Positions 8,645-18,535 of a stretch of 64,000 bases of DNA are shown here, in pieces. This DNA comes from Calothrix sp. HK-06 (lineage in GTDB: Bacteria > Cyanobacteriota > Cyanobacteriia > Cyanobacteriales > Nostocaceae): assembly GCF_001904745.1 (NCBI RefSeq), contig NZ_MRCD01000009.1, positions 89,007-153,006 on the forward strand, read 5' to 3'. Made by a program: the position numbers and the translations under genes. Positions within the stretch are counted from its first letter, which is position 1. Each line of letters begins with the position of its first letter. The notes under the pieces are model-generated. The model made no database searches, was not told the origin of the DNA, and saw nothing but the letters and a program-made list of their open reading frames with translations.

Positions 8645-9262
8645 CTAAGAATTGCTAAGTGGAGTTTTTAATTTTAATTTAACGTTGGTTCCCCTTTTAA
8701 GAACTACTTCTCCTCCTGGACTTGATAGCACATACGCTGTTGCTGCGGCGCCTCCTGCTAGTCCTCCGTGTTTAAAGTTAGCTTTGTTACCAAGAAAACG
8801 ACCTGCTGCGGCGCCTCCTAAGATTATTCCAGCGTTTTGTAAGAATTTACCTTTGGTTTTTGTTTCGATTTGAGTGTTGACTAAGCTTACGTCTATGGGT
8901 AATTTGGTGCCATTTTTTAATACAATACCGTCGAACACTAGGTTCAACTGGGCTTTTTTACCTTTGGCTGCTTTGTTGACGTTCTCAATATGTCCTTCAA
9001 TTATTCCATCTTTAAGAACTGGATTACTACTTTTAACTTTTAATTGGAATGTGTCGTTTTCGCGGTTTTTCCCAGTTGTTATTTCTTGTTGAAGATTTGT
9101 ATCGAATGTTGTACCAGCCGCAACAATTGGTTGAGCTTTATTATTGGAAGCAAGTTTGGTATTTGCTGTGCTGTCGCTGATGGTTGTATCTTTAGGAGAA
9201 CTACAACCAACTGTGTTTATTACTAGAGTCGCACCCAAAATGAACGGTATTAACTTTTTCAT
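8645..9262 (-). CDS. Putative lipoprotein
   Basis: 205 residues. The N-terminus is a lipoprotein signal with lipobox VGC at Cys20, so the mature protein should be lipid-anchored. Residues 60-130 look beta-rich (KVKSSNPVLKDGIIEGHI, KAQLNLVFDGIVLKNGTKLPI). A small Gly/Ala-rich hydrophobic segment follows (GIILGGAAAGRFLG, GGLAGGAAATAYVL), and the end reads VVLKRGTNVKLKLKTPL. This layout recalls envelope proteins with a glycine-zipper segment. The function is unknown. It converges on the 73-residue gene. Confidence 0.7.
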   Translation of the reverse strand: MKKLIPFILGATLVINTVGCSSPKDTTISDSTANTKLASNNKAQPIVAAGTTFDTNLQQEITTGKNRENDTFQLKVKSSNPVLKDGIIEGHIENVNKAAKGKKAQLNLVFDGIVLKNGTKLPIDVSLVNTQIETKTKGKFLQNAGIILGGAAAGRFLGNKANFKHGGLAGGAAATAYVLSSPGGEVVLKRGTNVKLKLKTPLSNS

Positions 9263-9442
9263 AGTTTTGAGGAAAAAGTAGGTTAATGAAAGTATAGGTT
9301 AGGGGATGCGGAGTTATTTGGATTAAAAGTATACTAAAGATTTAATAATCTTAGGCGCCAAAATGATTAGTACTATATTTTATTAACATTTAAGATTAGG
9401 GAGCGTTGCTTCAAATTTTTCTAGTGCCTGAAGACTTCCAAC

Positions 9443-9740
9443 TTACCAATTTTTTTCTAAAAGTTGAGGAATAAGCTCTGTTATGGGTATTTGAGGAAAG
9501 GTTGGACTCGTTTCAGACTTTGTATATTTTTTACCTTGCAGCAGCAAATAAATGGTTAGTTCCCCGCTATCATATATCCATATTTCTGGAACTCCAACTG
9601 ACTCATAAGCCTCAATCGTTGTTTTTGAAGTAACATCACTTTCTATTACTAAATCTGGTGGAGGGTCACTTGGTTCTTTGGTGCCTACGACCAATCATGG
9701 TTTGATAGTTTTGGATGTAAAAACAGGCATCTGGTTCTAC
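9443..9740 (-). pseudogene. Broken Uma2-family (PD-(D/E)XK-like) gene
   Basis: Two frames together give an Uma2-type core. One reads VEPDACFYIQNYQTMIGRR from 9740 and then stops. The other, from about 9694, reads DPPPDLVIESDVTSKT, then YESVGVPEIWIYD, and ends with PIPITELIP-like sequence (PQIPITELIPQLLE). A single frameshift between about 9672 and 9692 separates them, and the first half of the domain is missing. An independent start would need a TTG with no support. Uma2 proteins are abundant nuclease-like proteins in cyanobacteria; this copy is almost certainly inactive. Confidence 0.7.
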
Positions 9741-9804
9741 ACATAAAGGGCACTGCGAAATGCCATGCCCTTTAGCTTATTAAAAAAAGATTAAAAAGAA
9801 AGTT

Positions 9805-11913
9805 TTATAATCCGTTTGTAGTGGTATTTTCTGGTTGTTCGGTTTGTTGCGGTTCGGGTTGTGGTGCTGGTTCTGGGTTGAGATATTCACGCCATGTACG
9901 TATTTGGTCGCGTGCAGAGCTATGTGCTGCTGTTCCACGTGGAATTAGGCGTGCTGTTTCTATGGCACGTCCTAGGTCAGATTCGCTCTGGGTACGGGCA
10001 ATATCTAATATTTGCTGACTCCATTGGTCAATTGCTGGGTTGACGTCGTTACGTAATAAGCTACTTTCTGGCACTCTCTTCGCTAAACGAATTGCTTGAG
10101 CGAGTGCTTCTGGTGTTCCTTGTAACGCGACTTCCCTTGCTTGCTTCCAGTCTTGACGTGCATTTACTTGTGCTTGCCAGTCACCTATTGCTGCTTCGGC
10201 TTCATTTGATAATGCCCTATTTCCTGTTATTTGGCTCGCTGTTTGAATTGCTGCCGATAAATCGCCGCTACTTGCCAATTCACGCGCACGGTCTAAATAA
10301 GGCTGGTCTTGAGCGCGTTGTATTATTGCTGTCCATTCATAAATTCGTTTGCGTGCTTCTGGATATAATGCCCGTCCACGACGAATTTGACTTGCTTCGG
10401 TTATTGCTGCTTGTAGTGAACCTGCATCTTGCACCAGCGCTAACTGTTCGGCACGGTCTAAAAATGGACGGTCTTCAATTGTTTGAATTTGCCCTACCCA
10501 ACGATTTATTTCTCTACGAGCTTCTCTCGCACGAGGATTACTTGCTGGTACTAATTGTGCCTCAGCTATTGCCGCTGTCAAATCAGTTACCGTTCCTTGT
10601 GTAGCAAGTGTACGTGCTTTGTCTAAACGTGTTACGTCCTGTATTTCTAACTGCCAGCGAGCTATTAATCCCTGTGCTTTTTGATATACTGCACGGTTTG
10701 GACTGATTTGTTGTGCCTGAGCAATGGCTGCCTCTAAGCCAGACGTAGTACCAATCCAAGCATTACGCTGTGCTTCGGCAATGGCGATAAAATCTTCAGT
10801 TTCTGTTTGTAAGTTAGCGTTAGTCGGTATTTGTTGAGCAATCGAAATCGCCTCATCAGCATCTTGACTATCAAGCCTTTTCTGGGCAATATCGAGCATT
10901 TGGCGCCCAAACAGCGGAATTGCTTCCTGCGCTTTTTGGTACATGTAGCTATCAGCAGTTACCGACTCTGCTAACTTGATAGCTTTTTTCAAATTATCAA
11001 TATTACCGTTTTTAGCTAAATCTTCAGCTTTGGCTAACTTCTCACCATCTTCACGAGACTTAGCAATTAGGTTATTTAATTGCTGATACTTGGTAGTTTG
11101 CCAAAACTTATTGTTTACGCGCAGTAAGCGAGAAGCATCCATAAACGCTTGTTGCCAGCGCGCGTTACGCATTCCCTCTTCGGCTTGTTTATAGATTTCT
11201 TCGCCTTTTGACCAAATCGAACGCCATTGCTCGATTTTGTCTTTAACGATTTTGGACGCTGCCATGTCAGAGGGGATACGGTTAGCAGTGACAATAGCTT
11301 CATCCAATTTGCCTTCCTGAAAGCTAGTGTCCGCTAATCGTAAAACATCCCGCGACCATTCTTCAAGATAGCGGTCTACCTCAGCACGTAAGGGATGGTT
11401 GGATGGCAATTGTTTAACAAGGTTAATAGCTTGCAGCAAATCTTCTACATTGTTTTTAGAAGCTGCCACTTGAGCGCAGTGTAACCGTACCGAAGCACTT
11501 GCGAGGGGCCAAAAAATTGATGGACAGTTGGGCGCAGCAGGCAGTTTTAACAGTATTGCCATAGACATAAAAGCTATAGTACCTGGTACAAAAGCCAACA
11601 AACCAGTCCATAGCACCCAACTTTTTGTCCAACGCGGCAATTTCCACTCTTTAGATGATGATGTCTCATCTTGCAACTGACCGTCAGTTTCGAGGCGGGA
11701 ATTTTCCCCGCGTTTTGGTTGACGTGATGGCATCACTTGTTTGGATTTACTCGCTTGTTGCTGCTTCACAGACTTTGAGTTTGAATTTGTATCTGGGACA
11801 TTTGACGCTTTTTGGTCAGAGGGTTGCCGTTGCCGGGATAGTTGGGTCGTGTTTTCAGACTCGTTTCCTGTGGTACGCGACCAACTTTCTGGAATATCCC
11901 GTTCTGTCGTCAT
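9805..11913 (-). CDS. Membrane-anchored helical repeat protein
   Basis: 702 residues. The first 90 are polar and Ser/Gln/Lys-rich, so probably disordered and cytoplasmic. One or two hydrophobic segments follow (about 96-124, SWVLWTGLLAFVPGTIAFMSM). The rest is a series of about eight degenerate helical repeats of 60-70 residues, each with an AIxxAxxI(P/S) element followed by a W at the end of a helix. This suggests a TPR-like solenoid. The C-terminal tail is Pro/Gln/Glu-rich. Homologues in cyanobacteria are often labelled chromosome segregation ATPase, but no nucleotide-binding motif is visible. The role is unknown. Confidence 0.75.
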   Translation of the reverse strand: MTTERDIPESWSRTTGNESENTTQLSRQRQPSDQKASNVPDTNSNSKSVKQQQASKSKQVMPSRQPKRGENSRLETDGQLQDETSSSKEWKLPRWTKSWVLWTGLLAFVPGTIAFMSMAILLKLPAAPNCPSIFWPLASASVRLHCAQVAASKNNVEDLLQAINLVKQLPSNHPLRAEVDRYLEEWSRDVLRLADTSFQEGKLDEAIVTANRIPSDMAASKIVKDKIEQWRSIWSKGEEIYKQAEEGMRNARWQQAFMDASRLLRVNNKFWQTTKYQQLNNLIAKSREDGEKLAKAEDLAKNGNIDNLKKAIKLAESVTADSYMYQKAQEAIPLFGRQMLDIAQKRLDSQDADEAISIAQQIPTNANLQTETEDFIAIAEAQRNAWIGTTSGLEAAIAQAQQISPNRAVYQKAQGLIARWQLEIQDVTRLDKARTLATQGTVTDLTAAIAEAQLVPASNPRAREARREINRWVGQIQTIEDRPFLDRAEQLALVQDAGSLQAAITEASQIRRGRALYPEARKRIYEWTAIIQRAQDQPYLDRARELASSGDLSAAIQTASQITGNRALSNEAEAAIGDWQAQVNARQDWKQAREVALQGTPEALAQAIRLAKRVPESSLLRNDVNPAIDQWSQQILDIARTQSESDLGRAIETARLIPRGTAAHSSARDQIRTWREYLNPEPAPQPEPQQTEQPENTTTNGL

Positions 11914-12069
11914 TGCTCACACCATAGTAATTTTACAGCGATTCGTTTTAATAACGAAACTTGCGTTGTTGCCATAGTAACTTCCCCGTTGAGAAAAAGC
12001 TAGCTTCTGCACCATCTTTTATCCACAGATATCATGAAGATATATTTTTTACAGTCCCATTTTATACCT

Positions 12070-12972
12070 TTACGAAACAGATGATTCGGCTTGCAATTCA
12101 TTGATTACACTTGCCAAGTCGTCAATACTTGCTTGGTACACTGTGCCGCAAAACTCACACGTAACCTCGGCACCATTGTCTTTAACAATCATGTCCTCCA
12201 ATTCGGTTTCCCCTAACAATTTTAAGGCGCCAAGCACCCTTTCAAACGAGCAACCGCAGTGAAAGCGAAGCATTTGAGTTTCAGGGAAAATAAAGAGTCC
12301 CATATCTCCCAGCAAATCTTGAAAAATTTCTGGTAAAGTTTTACCTGCTTGCAGCAATGGCGTAAACTCTCTAAGCGCCATCATTCGCGACTCTAAAGTT
12401 TCTACCAGTGCTTCATCGCGCGCAGCTTTCGGCAAAACCTGTACAAGCAATCCTCCTGATGCTGTAACTCCACTCGAATTTACAAACACACCTACCATTA
12501 ATCCGGAAGGGGTTTGCTCGGAAGTTACCAAATAATGAGCAACATCTTCGCCTATTTCTCCAGACACTAGTTCTACTGTACTGGAGTAAGGATACCCGAA
12601 CCCAATATCGCGCACAACATAAAGAAAACCTTTACCAACGGCGCCACCCACATCCAATTTTCCTCTAGGGTTGGGAGGTAATTCCACGTGCGGATTATTT
12701 ACATACCCACGCACAGTACCATCTAAACCAGCATCAACTAACAAACCACCCAAAGGCCCATCACCTCTAATTCTCAAATTTACGCGCGACCCAGGTCGTT
12801 TCATACTCGAAGCCATTAGCAACCCCGCAGTCATCGACCGACCCAATGCTGCCGTTGCTTCTGGTGATAATTTGTGGCGCCTGCGCGCTTCATCGGTTAA
12901 ACGTGTAGTAATAGCACCAACTGCTCTAATTCCCCCATCTGCCGCTGTCGCGCGAATTAATTGGTCTGCCAT
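12070..12972 (-). CDS. hslO: Redox-regulated chaperone Hsp33
   Basis: 300 residues, full length. The N-terminal core begins MADQLIRATAADGGIRA. The C-terminal redox switch has the four zinc cysteines in the family pattern CxC (Cys239 and Cys241 in FHCGCS) and CxxC (Cys272 and Cys275 in CEFCG). Hsp33 is a cytoplasmic holdase activated when oxidation releases the zinc and forms disulphides. It is monocistronic here; the nearest gene upstream is on the opposite strand. Confidence 0.96.
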   Translation of the reverse strand: MADQLIRATAADGGIRAVGAITTRLTDEARRRHKLSPEATAALGRSMTAGLLMASSMKRPGSRVNLRIRGDGPLGGLLVDAGLDGTVRGYVNNPHVELPPNPRGKLDVGGAVGKGFLYVVRDIGFGYPYSSTVELVSGEIGEDVAHYLVTSEQTPSGLMVGVFVNSSGVTASGGLLVQVLPKAARDEALVETLESRMMALREFTPLLQAGKTLPEIFQDLLGDMGLFIFPETQMLRFHCGCSFERVLGALKLLGETELEDMIVKDNGAEVTCEFCGTVYQASIDDLASVINELQAESSVS

Positions 12973-13191
12973 GAAGAGCCTCTTATCATTTCTTAATACA
13001 CACTGTAACTAATTGTAAAGTCTTAACGGTCAATAGTAGGTGTGGTTTACCGTTCAACACAAATAATAATTACTTAAAAACTAAAAACAATGATTACAAA
13101 ATATTCAAATGTACGCGATGCTATTGATAAAAAAACATTTTTAAAGTAAATAATATTTAATTGACTTATAATTCTTGAGTGGTTAATTTAT

Positions 13192-13377
13192 ATGAACGAA
13201 TACCATTATCAACTTGACGGTAGTTTAGACCGCGATGCACCAAGTTACGTGATACGTCAGGCAGATCAAGAAATTTACGAAACTTTGAAAGCTGGAAAAT
13301 TCTGCTACGTCCTTAACTGTCGTCAAATGGGCAAGTCTTCGATACTAGTGCGTACTAGTTATCGGTTGCAACTGTAA
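13192..13377 (+). pseudogene. Truncated AAA-like domain gene
   Basis: 61 codons matching the start of the cyanobacterial AAA-like family: YHYQLDGSLDRDAPSYVIRQ, then FCYVLNCRQMGKSSILVRT, whose QMGKSS is the P-loop. A stop follows in the helix after Walker A. Homologues extend several hundred residues and commonly end in WD40 or GGDEF domains. No continuation is visible in any frame before the next gene at 13454, so it appears to be a deletion remnant. Confidence 0.7.
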
Positions 13378-13453
13378 AATATACTATTCAATTGTAATAT
13401 TTGTCATCGATAAGTTTTATATAAACCAAATTTTAATACAAACAATACTAACA

Positions 13454-15127
13454 ATGAGCTTAGAGACACCTTGGGAACCTGTACCGCTAAATTCGCCTTT
13501 TGGCATTAGACATAATCATCTAGAAGAATTGATATATCAAGAACTTCACAAAGATGGAAGTCTCATCCGTATCAAGTCACCACAGAAAACAGGAAAAACT
13601 TCTTTGGTACTTCGTTTGTTAGCTTATGCTAAAACAATTCCTTACCATACAGTTAATTTAGACTTTCAATTAGCTGAAGAGGGTATTTTTGCTTCTCTTA
13701 ATAAGCTTTTATTATGGTTTGGCGCCAATGTTAGTCAGCAGTTGCATATACCTTCGATGATAAAAGAATACTATGATGAGTTTATTGGGGAAAAAGTAAA
13801 TTGTACTATATATTTTCAAGAGTATTTGCTAAAGCAAGTAAATAAACCAGTCGTTTTAGTTTTTAATGAACTTAACCGTTTGTTTGAATATCCTGCTGTT
13901 GCTCAAGATTTTTTAGCTTTACTGCGGTCTTGGTATGAAGAAGCGAAGCATAACAATGGTTTTAAGCAACTTCGCTTTATATTGGTATATTCAACGGAAA
14001 TTTATATAAATTTGAACATTAACCAATCTCCTTTCAATGTAGGATTACCTGTCAACTTACCAGAATTTACAGTTGAGCAGATACAGCATCTAGCGAACGT
14101 GCATGATTTGAACTGGGAAGGTAAGGTTGGAAAGAGTAATGCTTTTGAACTACATGCTTTGGTAGGGGGACATCCTTATTTAATTAGACTTGCGCTTTAT
14201 GATTTAGCTATGCATTCAGATAATGCTTTAAATTATCTTTTAGAACAGGCGCCGACGATTAACGGTATTTATAGTACATATCTACGTGGGTTATTAGCTC
14301 AAGTTATAAAAAATCCCGAACTAGCAGCTGCACTTCAACAGTTGATTAATAACGGTGGTAAAGCTAGATTAAATCATCTTTTAGCTTATAAATTACAAAG
14401 TTTAGGATTAGTAAATATAAATAATTTAGATTGTACGTTTTCCTGCGAGCTATATAGAAAATATTTTTCTTGTCAGAATTTAGCAGAACTAAATGTCTGG
14501 CAGTACATGAAAAATTTACAACAAGATAATCAATATTTAACACAACTATCTAATTCAGATTATATCACGACCCTTGGTAACGAGCGCTATTTTGAAACTA
14601 GTTTAAATCAGGTATGGTCGATAGTGGCTGAAGAAGAGGCGCCTTTATCTCTGATATTATTAGATATTGACCATCTCAAAATTTATAATAAATACAAAGG
14701 TTGGGAATCAGGAAACTCATCGATTCAAAAAGTAGCTAATGTTATTCATGATGTCACTATTAGCTTTTATACAGTCGGTACATTTACAATTAGAACTGCA
14801 CGTTTTGGAGGTGGAGAGTTTGGTATAATCCTTCCTGGAAGAACTCCAGAAATCGCTTTTGACATTGCCGAAAGTATCCGTAAGCAAGTTATGAATTTAG
14901 CAATTGCACACGATAATTTAGTCATGTCTGGTCTATCTGCTTCGATGTTGACTGTAAGTTTAGGAATTGCATCAACTTTTATTGATGATGATATCTCACC
15001 TAATACATTAATCCAAGCAACACGTAATGCACTTTATCAATCAAAGCGAAACGGGCGTAATAGTATTTCGGTTAGTACCATTTATAACTGTGGTTTCAAT
15101 ATACCATCAAGTCAAACCCAATATTAA
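13454..15127 (+). CDS. AAA-like ATPase domain fused to a degenerate GGDEF domain
   Basis: 557 residues. The AAA-like part spans about 1-350, with P-loop SPQKTGKTS at 42-50 and a Walker B strand VVLVFNELNRLF at 133-144, where the usual acidic residues read N and N. The GGDEF part is about 370-545, with DIDHLKIYNKYKGWESGN and RFGGGEFG at 451-457. Active diguanylate cyclases have GGDEF or GGEEF; here the third residue is Gly, and the substrate-contact G-D reads G-N. Both catalytic centres therefore look weakened. It may be a sensor or regulatory protein that binds without cyclising GTP. It is flanked by two decayed relatives. Confidence 0.85.
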   Translation: MSLETPWEPVPLNSPFGIRHNHLEELIYQELHKDGSLIRIKSPQKTGKTSLVLRLLAYAKTIPYHTVNLDFQLAEEGIFASLNKLLLWFGANVSQQLHIPSMIKEYYDEFIGEKVNCTIYFQEYLLKQVNKPVVLVFNELNRLFEYPAVAQDFLALLRSWYEEAKHNNGFKQLRFILVYSTEIYINLNINQSPFNVGLPVNLPEFTVEQIQHLANVHDLNWEGKVGKSNAFELHALVGGHPYLIRLALYDLAMHSDNALNYLLEQAPTINGIYSTYLRGLLAQVIKNPELAAALQQLINNGGKARLNHLLAYKLQSLGLVNINNLDCTFSCELYRKYFSCQNLAELNVWQYMKNLQQDNQYLTQLSNSDYITTLGNERYFETSLNQVWSIVAEEEAPLSLILLDIDHLKIYNKYKGWESGNSSIQKVANVIHDVTISFYTVGTFTIRTARFGGGEFGIILPGRTPEIAFDIAESIRKQVMNLAIAHDNLVMSGLSASMLTVSLGIASTFIDDDISPNTLIQATRNALYQSKRNGRNSISVSTIYNCGFNIPSSQTQY

Positions 15128-15228
15128 AGAATAATTAAGATAAATTGCCGACATTCTACTGATATACTATAAATTTGCTTAAAAAATCAGTGGATTGACA
15201 TTAACTTCTTAGTACATTTGTTACTGTA

Positions 15229-15703
15229 TATCAAGTGAACCAGTATCTCTAAGTTCAATATACTATATCCGGCGCCAGGTAGAAAAAATCATTTACCAGC
15301 GAGTATGTAAAGAAGGAAGTCTTATCTGGATTAAAGTGTCTCAGCAAATGGATAAGTCTTTCTTAATACTGTAGATTATAATAAACAAAATGTATTAGTT
15401 GCACGCTACCAAGATGATGCTTTTGCAATGATTTTACCGAATAAAAGTGCAATTAAAGTTTTTAAAATAGCAGATAATATTCGAGAACAAGTTAAAATTT
15501 TAGCTATTAGACATGTTATCACTCCAAATGGAACGTTAGAGTTTCCTATTGTTACTATTAGTGTCGGAGTCGCTAGTGTAATTCCAGATATGGATGTATC
15601 TCCTAATGCTTTGATTGATGCAGCTGTGAAAGCATTAAATGAGTCGAAAAAATTTCAAGATGATTATACTTTGATTAGTAGTAGTTTGAGGTATGGTTTT
15701 TAG
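15229..15703 (+). pseudogene. Decayed paralogue of the AAA-like/GGDEF gene
   Basis: The segment 15229-15373 reads EPVSLSSIYYIRR, then EKIIYQRVCKEGSLIWIK and DKSFLIL before a stop. It lines up with the start of the intact neighbour (WEPVPLNSPFGIRH, ELIYQELHKDGSLIRIK). The neighbour's middle is missing. After a frame change, 15390-15703 encodes the end of a GGDEF domain: LVARYQDDAFAMILPN, with GGDEF replaced by QDDAF, then VTISVGVAS. A large internal deletion plus point decay explains it. The last 91 codons form an open frame from an internal ATG but probably do not encode a functional protein. Confidence 0.75.
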
Positions 15704-15712
15704 TGACATTGT

Positions 15713-16492
15713 TTAATTATTTTTTAATGGGAGTAAGATTAATTTTAGTATATTCAGGTCATGGGTGTGTTGAGGTAAACCTAGCTTGATTTTTTCTGGA
15801 TACTTTGGATATGAGTAAGATTTAAAGATTTTATCCCAAAATGAGAAAAAACTTGCATAGTTAGATTGGCTGTCTTCAAATACCTGTGAGTGGTGTAATC
15901 GATGAAAGTTTGGTGTTACAATGATATTACTTAGTAATTTATCGATTTTTTTAGGTATTGCCCAATTACTATGGTGAAAAACTAATTCGATAGCTAGTGT
16001 CAATTCATATATCAGTAAATGTACTGGTTGAATGCCGAATAAGCATACTAATAAAAGTTTAGGTATATTAGATGATATTACTTCGACTGTGTGAAAGCGG
16101 TATGCTGTCGATGTATTCATCGAAATTTCTGTGTGGTGAACTTTGTGAAATCTCCACGCAAATGAAAAGCTGTGCATCATGCGATGCCATACATATAAAT
16201 ATAAATCAAGCAATACAAAAGATATACAAATTGACAACCAAGGTAGTTTGACATAATGCAAAAAGCCATACCACATTTTCTGGCGCCATATCCAATGTAA
16301 AACCGCAGCTATTGTCAAACTATTTACTGTAACATTAAGAATACCCAAAATAATATTAGGGTAAGTTCTTTCGTTAAAGGTAGATTGGAAATGAAAAAAG
16401 GGAAAGATATTCTCTAGAAATCCAAATAATAAAACACTACTAACAATAGTCAGCGATTGCCAATCCATTTTTAAATTACCAACTCCTATCAT
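15713..16492 (-). CDS. Fatty acid hydroxylase / sterol desaturase family protein
   Basis: 259 residues, integral membrane protein. The three histidine clusters of the di-iron family are present: HRMMH (103-107), HKVHH (116-120) and NFHRLHH (196-201). At least four hydrophobic segments surround them. Family members hydroxylate or desaturate lipids, sterols or carotenoids with oxygen; the substrate here is unknown. The ATG at 16492 is used, but an internal ATG at residue 9 (MDWQSL) is an equally good start. It converges on the GGDEF remnant with only 9 bases between them. Confidence 0.85.
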   Translation of the reverse strand: MIGVGNLKMDWQSLTIVSSVLLFGFLENIFPFFHFQSTFNERTYPNIILGILNVTVNSLTIAAVLHWIWRQKMWYGFLHYVKLPWLSICISFVLLDLYLYVWHRMMHSFSFAWRFHKVHHTEISMNTSTAYRFHTVEVISSNIPKLLLVCLFGIQPVHLLIYELTLAIELVFHHSNWAIPKKIDKLLSNIIVTPNFHRLHHSQVFEDSQSNYASFFSFWDKIFKSYSYPKYPEKIKLGLPQHTHDLNILKLILLPLKNN

Positions 16493-16630
16493 GGTATCAA
16501 CATGTAAATTTTGCTACTAGCCTTTTATTCTTCCTTCCTCCGTTATAACTTTTATTTTGGTCATGTAGTTGCATATTGGATGTGAAAAATATATTCTCTG
16601 AATCAGAGGTTATTATATTCACTTTGTTAT

Positions 16631-18253
16631 ATGGCAGCATCAGCAGCAACATCAATGTGGAGTCCACTCAAACAGCAGGTATTCCGCGCGCTCTGGATAG
16701 CTTCAGCAATATCAAGCGTTGGAACTTGGATGCACGATGTTGGCGCCGCATGGTTAATGACAACTCTGGCGCCTAATTCTCCAATACTCGTTGCGTTATT
16801 ACAAGCTGCATCTAGCTTACCGTTTTTCTTACTGGCTTTACCTGCTGGCGCCATCGCTGATGTTGTTGACCGTCGTCAGGTGCTGCTGTACACCCAATCT
16901 TGGATGCTGTTAGTTGCTACTTCGTTAGGTTTATTAACCGTAACAGGAATAGTGGCGCCGTCGAATCCCGCTTCACCGTGGATATTACTAGGTTTAACTT
17001 TTGCGATGAGCATTGGCAGCTCAATGAATATGCCAGTGTGGCAAGCTGTAACACCTGAACTTGTCACAAAAGAAGAACTACCGCAAGCAGTGACGTTAAG
17101 CGGAATAGTTGTTAACCTTTCGCGTTCAATTGGCCCAGCACTAGCAGGTATAATTATTGCTTCAGCGGGAACAGGTGTAGTATTTTTACTCAACGCAGCA
17201 TCATTTCTAAGTGTAATTTGGGTAATTTACACTTGGAAACGTGTACATCAGCAAAGTGCTTTACCTACTGAACGTGTCGTAGGCGCCATCCAAGCAGGTG
17301 TTCGCTACGTTCGTAATGCACCAGTATTTCAATCAGTTATATTTAGGACAATTGGTTATATTTTCTTTGCCAGCGCGTTGTTTGCTTTATTACCTTTAAT
17401 TGCGCGTGCAGAGTTAAAACTTGACGCTTTAGGTTATGGTACTATTTTGGGCTTTTGGGGAATTGGCGGATTAGTCGGAGCGTTTGTATTACCAAAGCTG
17501 CGACAGAAGTTTTCCATCGACAGAATAGTTGCTGGTTGTTCAGCAGTCATGGGTTTAATGATGCTGATAATTGCTTCGCAGCATAACTTTTATATAATTT
17601 GTGCGGTGATGTTACTAGTGGGAATTTCTTCGCTAGGAGTAATGGTAAGTTTGAATGTAGCTGCTCAAAGTGCGGTACCAAACTGGGTAAAAGCGCGCGC
17701 TCTTTCTGTACAGCTATTAGTATTTCAAGGTGGTATGAGTTTAGGGAGTTTACTGTGGGGTACTTTAGCTCAACAGACTTCTTTATCAACATCTCTCGCA
17801 GCAGCAGGTATTGGTTTGTTAGTAGCCATCTTTATTACTGCGCGTTTTCGGCTCAAATGTTCAGAACTCTTAGATTTACGAGCATCGCTACATTGGGACC
17901 AACCGACACATGCTTTTGAACCTTGTCCAAACGATGGGCCAGTTTTAATAACGCTTGAATATTACATTGATCCTAATAAAGCCGAAGAATTTACTTTAGC
18001 CATGCAAGCACTCGCACAAATTCGGCGCCGTGACGGTGCGATTCAATGGGGATTATATCAAGATGTATCTAACCTAAGTCGATTTGTAGAAACAGCACTC
18101 GTCGAATCTTGGGCAGAACATCGGCGCCAGTTTGAACGAGTAACAGTCAGTGATAAGGTAATCGAAGACCGAGTGCTTGCGTATCATATTGGCTCGGAGG
18201 CGCCGAAAGTTTCAGAAATGCTCTACTCGAAAGATGGTAGGCGCCCGTGTTAG
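16631..18253 (+). CDS. MFS transporter with C-terminal alpha/beta-barrel domain
   Basis: 540 residues. Residues about 10-410 form the MFS core, with around 11-12 hydrophobic segments and the loop motif LPAGAIADVVDRRQ between helices 2 and 3. Residues about 430-540 form a soluble domain (VLITLEYYIDPNKAEEF, WGLYQDVSNLSRFVE, ESWAEHRRQ, HIGSEAP) resembling a dimeric alpha/beta barrel of the monooxygenase type. This architecture is known in the MFS_3 family, which includes EntS-like exporters. The exported substrate is unknown. It is divergent from the fatty acid hydroxylase gene, so the two may share a regulatory region. Confidence 0.88.
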   Translation: MAASAATSMWSPLKQQVFRALWIASAISSVGTWMHDVGAAWLMTTLAPNSPILVALLQAASSLPFFLLALPAGAIADVVDRRQVLLYTQSWMLLVATSLGLLTVTGIVAPSNPASPWILLGLTFAMSIGSSMNMPVWQAVTPELVTKEELPQAVTLSGIVVNLSRSIGPALAGIIIASAGTGVVFLLNAASFLSVIWVIYTWKRVHQQSALPTERVVGAIQAGVRYVRNAPVFQSVIFRTIGYIFFASALFALLPLIARAELKLDALGYGTILGFWGIGGLVGAFVLPKLRQKFSIDRIVAGCSAVMGLMMLIIASQHNFYIICAVMLLVGISSLGVMVSLNVAAQSAVPNWVKARALSVQLLVFQGGMSLGSLLWGTLAQQTSLSTSLAAAGIGLLVAIFITARFRLKCSELLDLRASLHWDQPTHAFEPCPNDGPVLITLEYYIDPNKAEEFTLAMQALAQIRRRDGAIQWGLYQDVSNLSRFVETALVESWAEHRRQFERVTVSDKVIEDRVLAYHIGSEAPKVSEMLYSKDGRRPC

Positions 18254-18535
18254 CTTATTATTTAACAGCAATCAAATTAGGGTCGCCTTTTAAGCTGTTG
18301 ATGTAAAGACGATTGCAACACCATATTTAAACATGCTTGAAAGCATTGCGTTTCGCCACAATTTGCTATCAATAGAGCATTTTTCACACAATTTTTTAAT
18401 TCTAAATTAGTAGTTGATAATTGTTTTTTAGCATCAATTGACAAATTGTAGAGTCTATGAATTGTAGAGTGTATGTAAATACAAAAGTAAGGTAGGCAGT
18501 GCTCTACCCTACTCATTAAGGAGGATTTAGAAGGT

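Noticed and set aside
9745..9773. Hairpin AAAGGGCA/TGCCCTTT downstream of the helical repeat gene
   Set aside because: No U tract on either strand and a long loop. It may stabilise an end but is not called as a terminator.
10092..10604. 170-codon open frame opposite the helical repeat gene
   Set aside because: It lies wholly inside a well-supported gene on the other strand; the composition is a Leu-rich shadow.
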